NCBI GenBank assembly: GCA_036898135.1
Contig: JBAHVR010000283.1
Coordinates: 458,847-522,846 of the forward strand
Source: Oncomelania hupensis
Lineage: Eukaryota; Mollusca; Gastropoda; Littorinimorpha; Pomatiopsidae
Direction of reading: 5' to 3'
DNA length: 64,000 nt
Below are positions 1 through 10,246 of the stretch, in pieces; position 1 is the first letter of the stretch; each line of letters begins with the position of its first letter. Under the pieces are notes generated by a model, which searched no databases, had not been told where the DNA came from, and saw only the letters and a list, made by a program, of their open reading frames with translations. The position numbers and the translations under genes are program-made.

Positions 1-1
1 T

Positions 2-175
2 GTTTTTCTCGACTGGTGGAAAAGATGGAGAATGGGAAAGTTTTGGGTGTGGAGGCTTGAAGAGAAGTTTGACCACACTTGGAGGAATTTACTTGACCTG
101 AAGCAGCTGTATGGTCAAAGGACTTTGTTTACTCGTAACCGGGAACGAGTCCTATCACAGGTCCGTTTGGGGTAA
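2..175 (+). CDS. Open frame entering from the window edge, unknown
   Basis: A frame is open from the window start to a TAA at 173-175 (57 codons), rich in Trp, Lys and Arg. A GTAAGA splice-donor-like sequence at 172-177 overlaps its end, so it could be the 3' part of an exon. I do not recognise the protein, and a retroelement fragment or chance frame is equally possible. Confidence 0.15.
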   Translation, partial: VFLDWWKRWRMGKFWVWRLEEKFDHTWRNLLDLKQLYGQRTLFTRNRERVLSQVRLG

Positions 176-1310
176 GAAAATATTGATTTTTCGGTGTTAG
201 CCATTTTTTGTAGTTAGTGTGTGTAACTACCGGTAGAATTCGTGGGCTCGTTTAATTGTGAGAGGGAGACCTGTATTGCCGACTTGCTGTGCATATGTAG
301 GCATATGTACGTGTGATAGTCTTGCCTGTAAATTTTAATAATAAGTAATAAAATAATTATTTTATTTTATTATTATTATCTTCTTGTGTTGTGTTCGGGG
401 AATAAAATGGTTTTGTTGGATATTTGAGGGCGCCATTGTTTTCTTTGACTGTGAAATTTACCTTACTTTAATGTAAGGGAAAGTTGTTGTTTGCGAAATT
501 ACAAGATTGTTTAAAGTGTATTACTTGATTGGATAGTTATTTAATTAATGTATCCATTTTCAGTGCTGCGTCGGAGAAATAATTTGTTTGGAATTTGCAA
601 CTATTGTTAATGCTAATTTTGCAGCTTATTAGTATTGTTAAGAACCTATTGATTTTTTTAATAGTGCGTTTGTGAGTTTCCCCTCTCCTTCCCCGTGCGA
701 GTTCGGTGGCGGAGATGCAGATTGGACGTAGGGGAGCTCACTGCGCTATGAGACTTTTTGGTACTAATCTTGGCCATGTAGGCCTTTTTCTTTTTCTTCT
801 TTTTACTTTTCCCTATCTGGAAATGAGGGAACCAGCCTGGAAAGGACCGACGAGAGCCCTTACAGCGGATGGAAAAGGTGTCCCTCTGTCGTGTTGGTGC
901 TAGGACAAACTCCGTGGGAGAACAAGAAAGTGACCCTTGTGTGTTGGGGACTATGCCGGAACCCCTGGGACGGAACTGTGTTGGAACCTCGAGTGACCTT
1001 TCTATATATAAAAGCTGAGTAAAACGATTTTACGTTCTGGGGAAGTTAAGGGAGGGGAGACATTATTTTTGTGTACCTTGTGGACTGTTGACATTAGCAG
1101 AAAAACCTGCGTTTTTCTAGTGGAAGTTTTCAGCGATAACTTTTCTAAAGACTTTAAAGTTTGGAAGAGAGTGGAGGAGTTGATTTTGGTTGTTGTTTTT
1201 ATTATTATCTGTTTAAAAAGTATATGAATAATTAAAATATTTAAAATTGTTAAACCTACTCTGTTGTTGTTTGGGTTGTGCGCATGAAAGTGTGGCCAGT
1301 CGGTTTTGTT
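176..1310. other. AT-rich non-coding stretch upstream of the gypsy gag
   Basis: No convincing coding frame. It holds a TATA-like box near 1003 and T-rich sequence up to the gag frame. It may be what is left of a 5' LTR and leader, but it shows no visible similarity to the LTR at 5580-7012, so this is not established. Confidence 0.4.
1003..1014 (+). promoter_or_regulatory. TATA-like box, possible LTR promoter
   Basis: TATATATAAAAG lies about 300 bases upstream of the gag-like frame, a position that would suit the U3 promoter of a 5' LTR. There is no independent evidence of transcription. Confidence 0.3.
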
Positions 1311-1313
1311 TGA

Positions 1314-2066
1314 AAGCTAACTTGTGACACAGATGTTAAGTTAGCATTACAATTAGAGAGGGAGAAAACAAAACAAAAGGAACTTGAGTTACGTTCTGAA
1401 CATAGACCTGAGGAACAAGATACTGGTTATGGAAACAGAGGTAGAGATAGTCATTCTTATGGTGCAAGGCCTGTTTATCCCAAGTTGCCTCTTTTCAAAG
1501 AAAGACAAGATGACATAGATTCATACCTTTTTCGCTTTGAGACTCATGCTACAGCCCTTGGCTGGGATAGAAGCAAATGGGTTACATTTCTTTCAGCTTT
1601 ATTAGAAGGTAATGCACTGAACTTATACCACAGGCTTGCTGCAAATGGTCCTGTAGATTATCCAACCTTGAAATACAATTTGCTTAAGAAATTCCAGTGT
1701 ACTGCTGAAGGTTTCCGACCAGACTCGATCGAACCTATTCAAACATTTGGTATTGAACTGAACAGATTGTTTGATAGGTGGATAGCTTTGTCCGGTGTTG
1801 CTAAAAACATGCAAGGGATTATGAATCTTGTGTTAGGTGAGCAGTTTCTAGAATGTGTGTCACAAAATATTGCGACTTTCATTCGCGAGCGTGGACTTGT
1901 CACATTGGATGATATGGTTAAAACCACTGAAAGTTATCGTCTTGCTCGTCCCGGAAAGAACTTAGCACGCAAATCGGCTCCTACAGTTTTCGTTTCAGTA
2001 GGATCATTTGATGTAGCTGAAGAATCACAAGCTGTTGCTGGCTCTGCAGATTTTCGCGGTGGTTAG
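1314..2066 (+). pseudogene. gag: Gypsy gag, capsid-like region
   Basis: The frame opens after a TGA at 1311 and has no good ATG, so the true N-terminus is missing. It starts with a charged, probably coiled-coil segment rich in Lys and Glu. A capsid-like domain follows from about 1485, with the pattern LPLFKERQDDIDSYLFRFE, a Trp-containing helix and LLKKF, as in SCAN-like gag proteins of animal gypsy elements. Gag forms the cytoplasmic particle that packages element RNA. The frame ends at 2066, where a frameshift separates it from an RGG-rich linker and the zinc knuckles. Confidence 0.7.
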
Positions 2067-2071
2067 TCAAA

Positions 2072-2742
2072 CTATCGGGGTCGCGGCTATTGAAGGAATC
2101 GTGGTGGTTTTCAAAAGAAAGACCAAACACATTCAGATTCGAACCAAAAGGTCGAATGTCGTTTTGATCAAACTCTGGGATCTTACAGACGTGGACGTGG
2201 AGGTGTTCATTTTACACCAATTTTGATAATTGCCCTCTTTGTGATGTTAAAGGTCATGGTCCTAGGCAATGTGTCCTTCGAAATAGTCAAAACCCTTGCC
2301 CTGTTTGCAACATTGGTGGTCATACTAGAAAACCTTGTCCTTTTGTTGTAAAGAAAGCCACAGCTTCAGATGATACAAATTATAAATCAAGCTCGGGTTG
2401 TGCAGTTGTCCCTGTAGACTCTGAAGTTGTTTCCTCTGTTTTTGAACAGATAGCTGGTCATTTGCATTTGGAAGTTGGTTCTGTAAATTCTACTGCTTGC
2501 TCAGTTCTGTGAGACACAGGTGCTACCATTTGTGGTGTTCGAAAACGTTTGGTTTCTGATGAGCAGTATGTATCAGGTACTGTCCGTTGTACAACTTTTG
2601 GTGGAGAGATCAACATCTACCAGAAGGCTAAAGTGGTTGTTTCATGTCCAGATTTTGTTGGAGAGTTGGTTTGTTGTGTTCTTGAGAATCCAGTTGCTGT
2701 CTTGATTGTAGGAAATATTCCAGGTTTGATTGTTCAGCAGCC
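2072..2742 (+). pseudogene. pro: Gypsy nucleocapsid knuckles and aspartic protease
   Basis: In one frame (codons beginning at 2231) two CX2CX4HX4C knuckles, CPLCDVKGHGPRQC and CPVCNIGGHTRKPC, lie between 2231 and 2340; these bind element RNA. The same frame continues into a retropepsin-like domain with the catalytic DTGAT at about 2513-2527 and a C-terminal VLIVGNIPG segment. A TGA at 2510-2512 sits directly before the catalytic DTG. It is probably inactivating, although readthrough at a gag-pol boundary cannot be excluded. Upstream, at 2072-2230, an RGG-rich linker is split by a stop and a frameshift. Confidence 0.7.
2231..2340 (+). other. Two CCHC zinc knuckles
   Basis: Two consecutive CX2CX4HX4C motifs encoded in the frame that continues into the protease. 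All eight metal ligands are present in both. This is the nucleocapsid part of the gypsy element. Confidence 0.7.
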
Positions 2743-2893
2743 CTGATGGCTTCGCTCAGTGTCAAACCAGTCCATTCTCGAATGGCTGCTGAGGACAGAG
2801 AAAGATGGAGTATGCTGGTTAAACGATCATCTGTGGTGCCCCTACGACCTCCGGGTTACGGGACAGGATAGGATAGGATAGGATAGGATAGGA
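2743..2893 (+). mobile_element. Short RTE-like LINE tail with 5' inversion
   Basis: About 38 bases of the LINE 3' coding end lie inverted, followed directly by the adjoining 3' segment in sense orientation and a GGATA pentamer tail. The flanks GATTGTTCAGCAG and GATTGTTCATCAG look like a target-site duplication with one mismatch. The insertion lies between the gypsy protease and integrase regions. Confidence 0.8.
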
Positions 2894-4458
2894 TTGTTCA
2901 TCAGACCCAAGAGACCCAAGTCGCTGCTGTTGCTGATGTCCCTGTTGCTGCTGTCACTACTCGTGCTCAGGCTAGGAAGCAGGATCTCCCGCACAAACCT
3001 CTTGTCACTGTGCGATGCCTTGAAGGTCACTCGTGCTGAGCTTATTCAGTTGCAGAAAGATGATGCTACTTTGCAAGGTTGTTTTAAGTTAGCTGACTCA
3101 CGTGAAGAAAAGGTGGTTGGTTCTGCTACTTATACTTTCTATTTTAAAGATGATATTTTGTACAGGAGGTATGAGAAATCCAAGGATATTTTGCATCAGG
3201 TTGTTGTTCCTGAAAAACTTCGTACTTCAATCATGATTGCTGCGCATGATCAACTTTTGGCTGGTCATTGTGGGGTTTGTAGAACTTTGACTAGGATTCT
3301 GTCCCAATTTTTTTTTGCCTGGAGTGTCTGCTGATGTGAGTACTTATGTTCACACTTGTGACATTTGCCAGAAAACAATTTCAAAAGGAAAAGTTCCTCC
3401 TGTTCCTTTGGCGACTATGCCTCTTATCTCGACTCCGTTCGAGAGTTTCGCTATTGATCTCATTGGGCCTTTGTCTCCTCCATCTGCTGAAGGTCACATA
3501 TATATTCTTACTTTGATTGACTTGGCTACTAGGTTTCCGGAAGCTGTTCCTATGAAGGATATTTCTTCTGTTGCAGTTGCTGAAGCTTTGATTGGTATTT
3601 TTTCAATGTTAGGTTTTCCCAAAGAAATTCTTTCAGATCAAGGTTCTCAGTTTAACTCAGATTTGATGAAACAGTTTCATGCTTTGTGTGGTACTCAAAC
3701 CATACGTACTTCTCCCTACCATCCTCAAGCAAATGGTGCTCTTGAACGGTTCCATGGCACTTTGAAATCGATGCTTCGGAAGGTTGTTCATTCTCAACCG
3801 TAAGCTTGGCATCGCTATCTTCCTGCATTGCTTTTCGCATGTAGAGAATTGCCGTCGGAGAGTATGGGTTTCAGTCCTTTCGAACTGATGTTCGGTCGCA
3901 AACCGAGAGGTCCAATTTCTCTCATTGCTGATTTCTAGACCGAAGATCACAATTCTAGTGATACATCAGCGAAACCATTGTACACATAACTCTTTGACTT
4001 GAAGAATATTATTTCTGAAGTTTGTGAAATTGCTTCACAAAACTCTGCAGATTCGTCTGTCAAGAACAAAAGGTACTTTGATCATCGTGCAAAGGCACGA
4101 ACTTTTTCTGTCCATGATGAGGTACTTGTTCTTCTTCCCACTGACTCTAACAAAACTTCTTATGACATGGTCAGGTCCTTATTTTGTACAGGAATGTCTT
4201 CATCCAGATTATAGGATTCTTATGAAAGGCAAGTCGAAGATTTTCCATGCAAACATGCTCAAACGATATTTTCGTCGTGTTGATGCTGCTGTTGGTGTTG
4301 TTGAGGAGTCTACTACACGGTTGTCAACAGGTATCTTAGTTGACTGGTCTTCCATTTCTCCATTGTTGCTTCCAAATGTTGAGGTTGTAGAACCTGAGTG
4401 TTGTGTTTCTCGTGTGGATGTTTCATACCTGTCAAGGGTTTTTGGGGTTGTGGTGTAG
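2894..4458 (+). pseudogene. int: Gypsy integrase, degraded
   Basis: After a linker containing an AVTTRAQARK motif (a frame starting near 2896), the integrase N-terminal zinc-binding region has His residues in AAHDQLLAGH and Cys in CDICQK (about 3240-3375). The catalytic core has Asp in AIDLIGP (about 3450), Asp in LSDQGSQF (about 3635) and Glu in GALERFHGT (about 3745), the D,D,E triad. A frameshift near 3310 splits the domain. TAA stops near 3801 and 3987, a TAG near 3939 and a further frameshift near 4170 break the C-terminal part. That part still shows SPFELMFGR, GPYFV and HANMLKRYFRR, typical of gypsy integrase ends. It would have inserted element cDNA into chromosomes. Confidence 0.85.
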
Positions 4459-5377
4459 CAATTTATCAGAAAAACCATAGCAAATGGAGGTTTGGTGTAG
4501 CACTAATGTGAATCACGCGATTCGCAACAAAACTGGAAACTTATGCATCCAATATAAACACACACATCCAATGTGTTTACAAATTTATTGTAAAATCTTG
4601 TTAATGCACAACACTTTAGCTATTGCCATTATCATTATCATTATAAACATTTTCAAATTTCATGTACGTTTTTCAAAATAAATGTGAAAATGCCAAAAAA
4701 ATAAAAAAAAAAGAAAAGAGAGAACAGAAATCGGTAGGAAAATCTCCTATTTTGTCTCAAGACCAGGTTCAGCATCACATCATTTACATGGCTTCCATGT
4801 AGATCTAAACTTTCCTAGCACTGGTAAGGAAAACATTTTTTTAATGCATCAGTAGACTCAATAAAGTTTAGTAATAGCATATGAGTAACTCATATGCTAG
4901 TCATATGCTATTACTACACTTTATTGAGTCTACTTTCTTTGGACTTCTCCACTAGGCCTTCAAAATCCTTATCGGTTTCCCATTCAGGCAGGTGCCTTCC
5001 TGGTCGTTTGAGTTTTTTAGGTGGAGGCTTTGCCATTTTCTTAGTTCAACTCCGTCAGTCTCTCCTTTACAAAGACTGATCGTAGACTGAAGTTCTGAAC
5101 GAACAGGTGCTGCGGAAGTGCGGTGCTTTTACTAAGCGTCTTTAAACCGGACTCGACCGGAACAGACTACTTTCGCGCGAAAACCCCCTTGGTTAAAAAA
5201 TATAATCGTCACTTTTGAAAAATTCCGTAGCAGCTTTGTGATACGCCGTAGCAATGGGAAAATGTTTAAAATGCGTAGCGCTACGCAAAAATCCGTAGCA
5301 CTTGACAGGTATGATGTTTCTACAGATTGGCATACTGTCCCTACAGTAGGTATTGGCGTTGTCCAGGATGATGGTCC
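4459..5377. other. Gap in the gypsy element without recognisable pol
   Basis: AT-rich sequence with no RT motifs. It contains the hairpin at 4851-4933 and, at 5225-5310, several copies of CCGTAGCA around a small palindrome (TGCGTAGCGCTACGCA). RT and most of RNase H should lie here if the element had IN-RT-RH order; they have been deleted or replaced. Confidence 0.5.
4851..4933. repeat. Near-perfect inverted repeat (hairpin)
   Basis: AGTAGACTCAATAAAGT at 4851 is mirrored by ACTTTATTGAGTCTACT ending at about 4933. The arms are about 33 bases with one or two mismatches, and the centre contains a smaller CATATGAGTAACTCATATG palindrome. It would fold as one long stem. Confidence 0.9.
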
Positions 5378-5584
5378 TTGTCCTTACAAGAATTCAAATT
5401 CACGCTTGAACCACTTCCAGGTACACAGAATGTGTTCGCGGATCTGTTGTCACGCGCTGATCGTGATCAATCGGTTCCACAGATCAAGGTTTCGTGGTCG
5501 TTGCTGTGTTTTGACATTATCCTCAGAACTTGTAAAAAAGACCCTCGGTCGGTTCTTTTTTTCTTTGGCAGGAGGGTAGTGTAA
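5378..5584 (+). pseudogene. Gypsy RNase H C-terminal remnant
   Basis: The frame encodes FTLEPLPGTQNVFADLLSRA, matching the end of gypsy RNase H domains (pattern Y.PG..N..AD.LSR). It lies just upstream of a purine-rich tract and the LTR, so it appears to be the last pol domain. The frame has no ATG and runs on into the LTR border. Only about 25 residues are recognisable, which limits certainty. Confidence 0.6.
5566..5579 (+). promoter_or_regulatory. Polypurine-like tract before the LTR
   Basis: TGGCAGGAGGGTAG directly precedes a TGTAACG LTR start, the expected place for plus-strand priming. Confidence 0.5.
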
Positions 5585-7012
5585 CGAACGCATTTCGTAC
5601 ATGTTTGTATGAATAGATGTAATGACGTCACTAGCGATTAGACCGGAAGTGTGCGTGTTCAAAAATGAAATTATTAGTGAGTTGTGTTAGTCAGAGATTG
5701 CACGCCAGTTGAGGAGTAAAGACGTAACCTTGGGAGCTCTAGTGAAATCGGGATTCTTCTAGTGGAATACTGTAGCAAAAGCCCCAGTTTACCCTGCACA
5801 CTTTGAGTTTTTGCTTGTTAAGTCAAAGTAGATGTAGAAGGTTACTGTAGTCTATAGCAGACGATTAAGGCATAACTGATGTGTACACACACTGCGAACT
5901 TGACGCGAGCCGTGTAGTGACATCATCGCAGCGTGCGTTAAATCAGTTTTCTCAGCCAATCGGGACACAGGTAGAGTGGTTAGAACCAGTTCTGGCCGAT
6001 TCAGACAAAGCCAGGTAGGAGTTCAGTCGAGTTTGAAACTGCCTAGAGTACACAGTACACCTCAGCAGAAATCTCTCTCCTGAGAAGAGTAGACAGCAGT
6101 GCTTGTTGAATATTCAAATTCAATCAAGTAGCCACGGCCTGACATTGTCAAACAGGTAAATGAACATACTTCTGTTTCATCATGATGTATTTATATTATT
6201 GTTGAATTATGTTTGTGGATTTGCTATGCATAAAATGAATTGTTAGTCCGACTTTGCGTGACCACATGGAAGCATCCGACCACGAGGCAAGCATGACCGG
6301 TCGCCGCCATGTTGTATTATGTACGGAACCACTGTAGTTTAATCTGTATGTATGCTTGCAGACCAGTGGCTGTACCCGAGAGTGTTTATAATATTATTAA
6401 TTCTTTATGTGTATAGTTAGCCACGATTTATATTTTTATATGTATAGGAAATTAGAGTGGAGATTCCAGTGGACCATGGACTTAGCAGAATGTTCGTCGC
6501 TTATGTATAGAGATGTGGAGCTATCACTGAGGGCTACTTTGGCATTGAGTGAGACGCTCTGCACAGACCTATTATACAGGGTTGTGCAGAATTTCGTCTC
6601 ATATGTTACAGACGAACAGGCGTTTTATCGTGAGCCCAACTCAGCACATCTACAGCATCGTGTGCAGATAGCCCCAAACGTCGTACCCAAAAGTCACAGA
6701 CTACACGACGACACAGCGTGTACCAGAAGCTACCTCAACGCAGCGCTTCAACCACGCAGTTAAGTGCTCAAGAAACAGTGCACTAAAACTCTGTATAAAC
6801 AGGACCACAGTAGTCCACTCTTGAAGAAGCTGACCCTTACGGCAGAAAGTAACCAGTGCCCGATGAAGATAAAGAAGCTGCCTAGAACTCTCAAAAGCAA
6901 ACCAGTCTAAGAAACATTTGAACTTTTAAGTTAGTTTCGAATTTCGAATATCGTGTATAGAGTAGAGGAAATAAATGTGTGATTTTTACTGTTCTCAAGT
7001 GGCTGGACTACA
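5580..7012 (+). mobile_element. Long LTR (copy A) of the gypsy element
   Basis: Starts TGTAACGAACGC after a purine tract and ends GTGGCTGGACTACA, about 1.43 kb. A diverged copy lies at 17990-19607, sharing blocks such as CCACGGCCTGACATTGTC, GACCAGTGGCTGTACC and the AATAAA-containing end (6970-6975). A perfect TGACGTCA (CRE) lies at 5623-5630. The frame at 6407-6763 lies inside the LTR and is not considered a gene. Confidence 0.7.
5623..5630. promoter_or_regulatory. Consensus CRE palindrome in the LTR
   Basis: TGACGTCA, the CREB/ATF consensus, lies 43 bases inside the LTR start. Its regulatory role is only inferred. Confidence 0.35.
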
Positions 7013-7687
7013 TATTGTAAGCCCTGGACTGGCCAGAGCTTATTTTTTTTCATGAACTTTTATTAATTCTTCTAAAACTATCTATTATCATACTACCTGA
7101 AACTTTTTATTGAAGAATGTGCAGAAAAATAGTTTTCATTTACAAATTCCAAGCAGAAGTTATCCTTGTTTTTGTGTCTGCTGAGAGTTAGCAAACCACT
7201 GTGAAAATGAACTCCAAGCCTAAGGTGAGAAAAATTATCTCATTCTGACTTTAATTTGACTTTCTTTTCCTAAACATGCAGAAATGTTACAGTGGCAAAT
7301 ATTCGAGCAAAAGATTAAGTGGAACTGTTGTAATTCTGCTACAAAATAACTTTCTGTCAGTGTATTTTATTGTATTTATTCTATATTGTTTTTGATTGCA
7401 TAAAGCCATGTTTGGTTGTGTGGTAATGTTTCTTACATCTTTTACATTTAAAATATATGTATATGTATGTTGTTGTTGTTGTTGGTTTTTTTTTAATAGT
7501 TTTGTTTTATTTTATTGGACATGTGTATCTTTACGAATTTTCTTATTGTTTTGGCTGCTTATAATGATTCTGGGTGTTTGTTTGTCGGCATGTGGTGTTA
7601 AATGTATGTAGTTTCTTTTTTTTAGTTTTATATACACCACGTTTTATGTGTTGTACATTCTCTTATTTATTTTATTTTATTTAATCG
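7013..7687. other. AT-rich sequence, nothing recognised
   Basis: T-rich sequence following the LTR. Its short reading frames have no recognisable motifs. It lies between the gypsy LTR and the SINE-like element at 7688. Confidence 0.4.
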
Positions 7688-7821
7688 TTTTTATATAGCG
7701 CTTTTCCAGCTCAAGAGCTGCTCAAGGCGCTGACCGATACAGGATCTAACTCAAGCTGCTCGCTTTGAGCAGACTTTTTAGTTTGGAATTGCGCTTTATA
7801 AAATAAATTATTATTATTATT
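7688..7821 (+). repeat. SINE-like AGCGC element with (ATT)n tail
   Basis: Begins TTTTTATATAGCGCTTTTCC, contains GAGCTGCTCAAGGCGCTG, and ends TTGCGCTTTATAAAATAAA followed by ATT repeats. The same head occurs on the minus strand at about 20950-21072, and related starts are seen near 57765 and 62355. It looks like a retroposed non-autonomous element, but I see no clear RNA polymerase III boxes. Confidence 0.5.
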
Positions 7822-7992
7822 AAGAGGGAGACTGAAAAAGAGTTGGGAGGACAATATTCGAGAATGGACTGGTTTGACACTGAGCGAAGCCATCAGTTCT
7901 GCCGAGGACAGAGAAAGATGGAGTATGCTGGTTAAATGATCATCTGTGGTGTCCCTACGACCTCCGGGTTACGGGATAGGATAGGATAGGAT
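7822..7992 (+). mobile_element. RTE-like LINE 3' end with GGATA tail
   Basis: Matches the last about 160 bases of the LINE at 8030-9447 and ends in GGATA repeats. It is strongly 5'-truncated and directly follows the ATT tail of the preceding element. Confidence 0.8.
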
Positions 7993-8029
7993 TTAATTTA
8001 CCACAAAAAAAACTATGTTACAAAATCAA

Positions 8030-9345
8030 CAAGATCTGTAACAAGATCTGGCAGAGTGGGGAGTGGCCTATATCATGGACCCAGTCGCTTGTCATCACTC
8101 TTCCCAAAAAAGGTAACCTTCAGAAGTGTGAAAATTACCGCACCATCAGCCTCATCAGCCATCCCAGCAAGGTCCTCCTAAAAATAATACTCAACAGGTT
8201 AAAACCCCAAGCTGAACAAATCATAGCTGAAGAACAAGCAGGATTCAAGGCAGGGCGAAGTACCACCACTGAACAGATTTTTAACCTCAGATTAATCTGT
8301 GAGAAATACCTACAGCACCAACAACATCCATATCATGTGTTCATAGACTTCAAGAAGGCGTTTGACCGAGTCTGGCATGCAGCTCTATGGGCAACAATGA
8401 AAGTGTACAATACAGCCCTAAAATCATTGAAGTCATCAAAAGCCTGTATGACAAGGCTACCAGTGCATTCATCCACAACAGCGCCATCGGAAACTGGTTC
8501 AGAACATCAATCGGTGTGCGTCAAGGATGCCTACTCTCTCCAACACTCTTCAACATCTTCCTAGAGCGCATCATGTCAGATGCTCTTGCAGATCATGAAG
8601 ACACAGTTAGCATAGGGGGTAGAGCAATCTCCAATCTTCGTTTTGCGGATGACATTGATGGATTGGCTGGAGAGGAACAAGAACTTGAACAGTTGGTACA
8701 AAGGCTTGACACCACCTCCAGAGCTTATGGAATGGAAATAAGTGCAGAGAAGACCAAAATGATGACCAACAACACCAATGGCATCAACACAGACATCAAA
8801 GTTCAAGGTCAATCCCTCAACACAGTGCATAGCTTCAAATATTTAGGAGCCATTGTATCAGACAATGGGTCCCGACAGGAAGTCCTCTCCAGGATCGCAC
8901 AAACAACTGCTGCCCTGACAAGGTTGAAGCCCATTTGGAAAACAGGACCATCAGTCTACATTCCAAAGTAAGACTGCTGCGCTCCCTTGTCACCTCCATC
9001 TTCCTATATGCTTGCGAAGCATGGACCCTCACAGCAGATCTCCAACGAAGAATACAAAGCATGGAGATGAGGTGCTACAGAAGACTTCTGGGCATTTCCT
9101 ATACCCAACACATCACCAACGACGAAGTCCGACAGACCATCACACAAGTCATTGGACAACACGATGCCCTGTTCACAGTGGTGAAGAAGCGGAAACTCCG
9201 ATGGTATGGCCACGTCACCAGATCACCAGGCCTTGCAAAGACTATTCTGCAAGGCACAGTGCAAAGAGGTAGAAGAAGGAGACTGAAAAAGAGGTGGGAG
9301 GACAACATTTGACAATGGACTGGTTTGACACTGAGCGAAGCCATC
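8030..9345 (+). pseudogene. RTE-like LINE reverse transcriptase, frameshifted
   Basis: The first frame (about 8027-8400) encodes ITLPKKGNLQKCENYRTISL, AEEQAGFKAGRSTTEQIF and VFIDFKKAFDRVWH: RT blocks with the first catalytic Asp. After a frameshift near 8400, the frame 8387-8971 carries VGVRQG-like IGVRQGCLLSP and FADDIDGLAGEE, the catalytic FADD box, then KYLGAIVSDNGS. A second frameshift near 8940 leads to 8935-9312, with LYACEAWTLTADLQRRIQ and the WYGHV segment, then EWTGLTLSEA after a stop at 9310. The protein would copy its own RNA at a nicked target. Two frameshifts and a stop make it inactive. Confidence 0.85.
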
Positions 9346-9447
9346 AGGGCTGCTGAGGACAGAGAAAGATGGAGTATGCTGGTTAAACGATCATCTGTGG
9401 TGCCCCTACGACCTCAGGGTTATGAAACAGGATAGGAGGAGGATAGG
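8030..9447 (+). mobile_element. RTE-like non-LTR retrotransposon, 5'-truncated
   Basis: Carries reverse transcriptase and C-terminal coding sequence and ends in a degenerate GGATA tail. The endonuclease half is absent. I place it with the RTE-like LINEs widespread in invertebrates; the exact clade was not tested. Confidence 0.85.
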
Positions 9448-9669
9448 ACAAAATCAAGCAGCAATAGTCTGTTTTTGTCGTATTCGGCCTGATAATTGTG
9501 ATAAGTTTTCCATTGCTCAGTTATGACGTTTAGATTCTTCTTTATTGTCTAGTTTTGAAAACAAATAATTTGATCCTGAAAAGGCTAACATATTAACAGC
9601 AGCAGTGTCAAGAACTATAGCAGTGCCAGCTATATTTTAATAATTTTTTAATTTTTTGTTTTATTAAAA
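9448..9669. other. Unassigned AT-rich spacer
   Basis: No recognisable feature between the LINE tail and the broken frame at 9670. Confidence 0.4.
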
Positions 9670-10245
9670 ATGAATTACGATGAGTTGCTCACCAGAGAAA
9701 CAAGTAATGTTACAGCCACGGGTGTTGATGGTTATGCATAGAAAAGAAAGAGGTTGATGAGTTTGATTGCTTCAGGAAAATCAAAATTATATTTAGGTGT
9801 TGACTTAACACCTGAGCAAACACTAACACTAAAACCCAAAGAGATCATTACTTTACATATTAGATATGATAAAATGCTCAGTGGACAAATGGTCAAAAGA
9901 TCGGTGAGGTCTATTATAAAGTTATTTATAAAAACTGTATCAGCATTCCTTGCTTTAGATTGTTAAGAAGATTTATTTCATAATTTGAGTTAGAATCATG
10001 TTATTAATAATTGCTTTAGTGAAGTGACAAGAACTCTGTATTATAAGTTTGGAGGTATGTTGGCACCATTTTCACCTGGGCTAATTACTTTTCAACATGT
10101 AAATTTCTTTGCCATTAAAAATGGACTCTTCCAATCCAGAGATGATTCAGAACCCAGAGACACAGAAGACTGTGCTACAGGAGATTCAATAAACACAGTA
10201 GAAAGAGTGACTAACCAGAAAAGTCCTGGGCGAATAGCAGCTTGA
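9670..10245 (+). pseudogene. Broken frame of unknown family (about 191 codons)
   Basis: A single frame from an ATG at 9670 to a TGA at 10243-10245 is interrupted only by TAG at 9739, TAA at 9964 and TAG at 9991. The parts read as one globular protein. Lys-rich helices surround LYLGVDLTPEQ (about codon 35) and IITLHIRYDKMLSGQMVKRS, and after the stops come TRTLYYKFGGMLAPFSPGLI and a hydrophilic, Asp-rich tail. Conserved-looking aromatic and Gly/Pro positions continue in the same phase across the stops, which suggests a decayed gene. It carries no RT, integrase or transposase motif that I know. It lies between a LINE and the L1/Tx1 element and could be a passenger gene of an unidentified mobile or viral element. 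I do not assign a function. Confidence 0.5.
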
Positions 10246-10246
10246 A

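Larger units (their letters stand above)
1314..7012 (+). mobile_element. Decayed Ty3/gypsy-type LTR retrotransposon
   Basis: Remnants in order: gag capsid, two CCHC knuckles, protease with DTG, integrase, the C-terminal end of RNase H, a purine-rich tract and a long LTR. Frameshifts and stops break every gene. A LINE tail has inserted at about 2743-2893, and the RT region is not visible. Finding RNase H after integrase fits the Gmr1-like group of gypsy elements (pol order PR-IN-RT-RH) rather than the usual PR-RT-RH-IN. The alternative is that the RNase H remnant comes from a different copy. Confidence 0.75.

Noticed and set aside
706..903. 65-residue frame with a hydrophobic stretch
   Set aside because: Starts at GTG, has no domain, and lies in probable LTR or leader sequence.
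6407..6763. 118-residue frame
   Set aside because: Lies within the long LTR, and the related LTR at 17990 does not keep it open.
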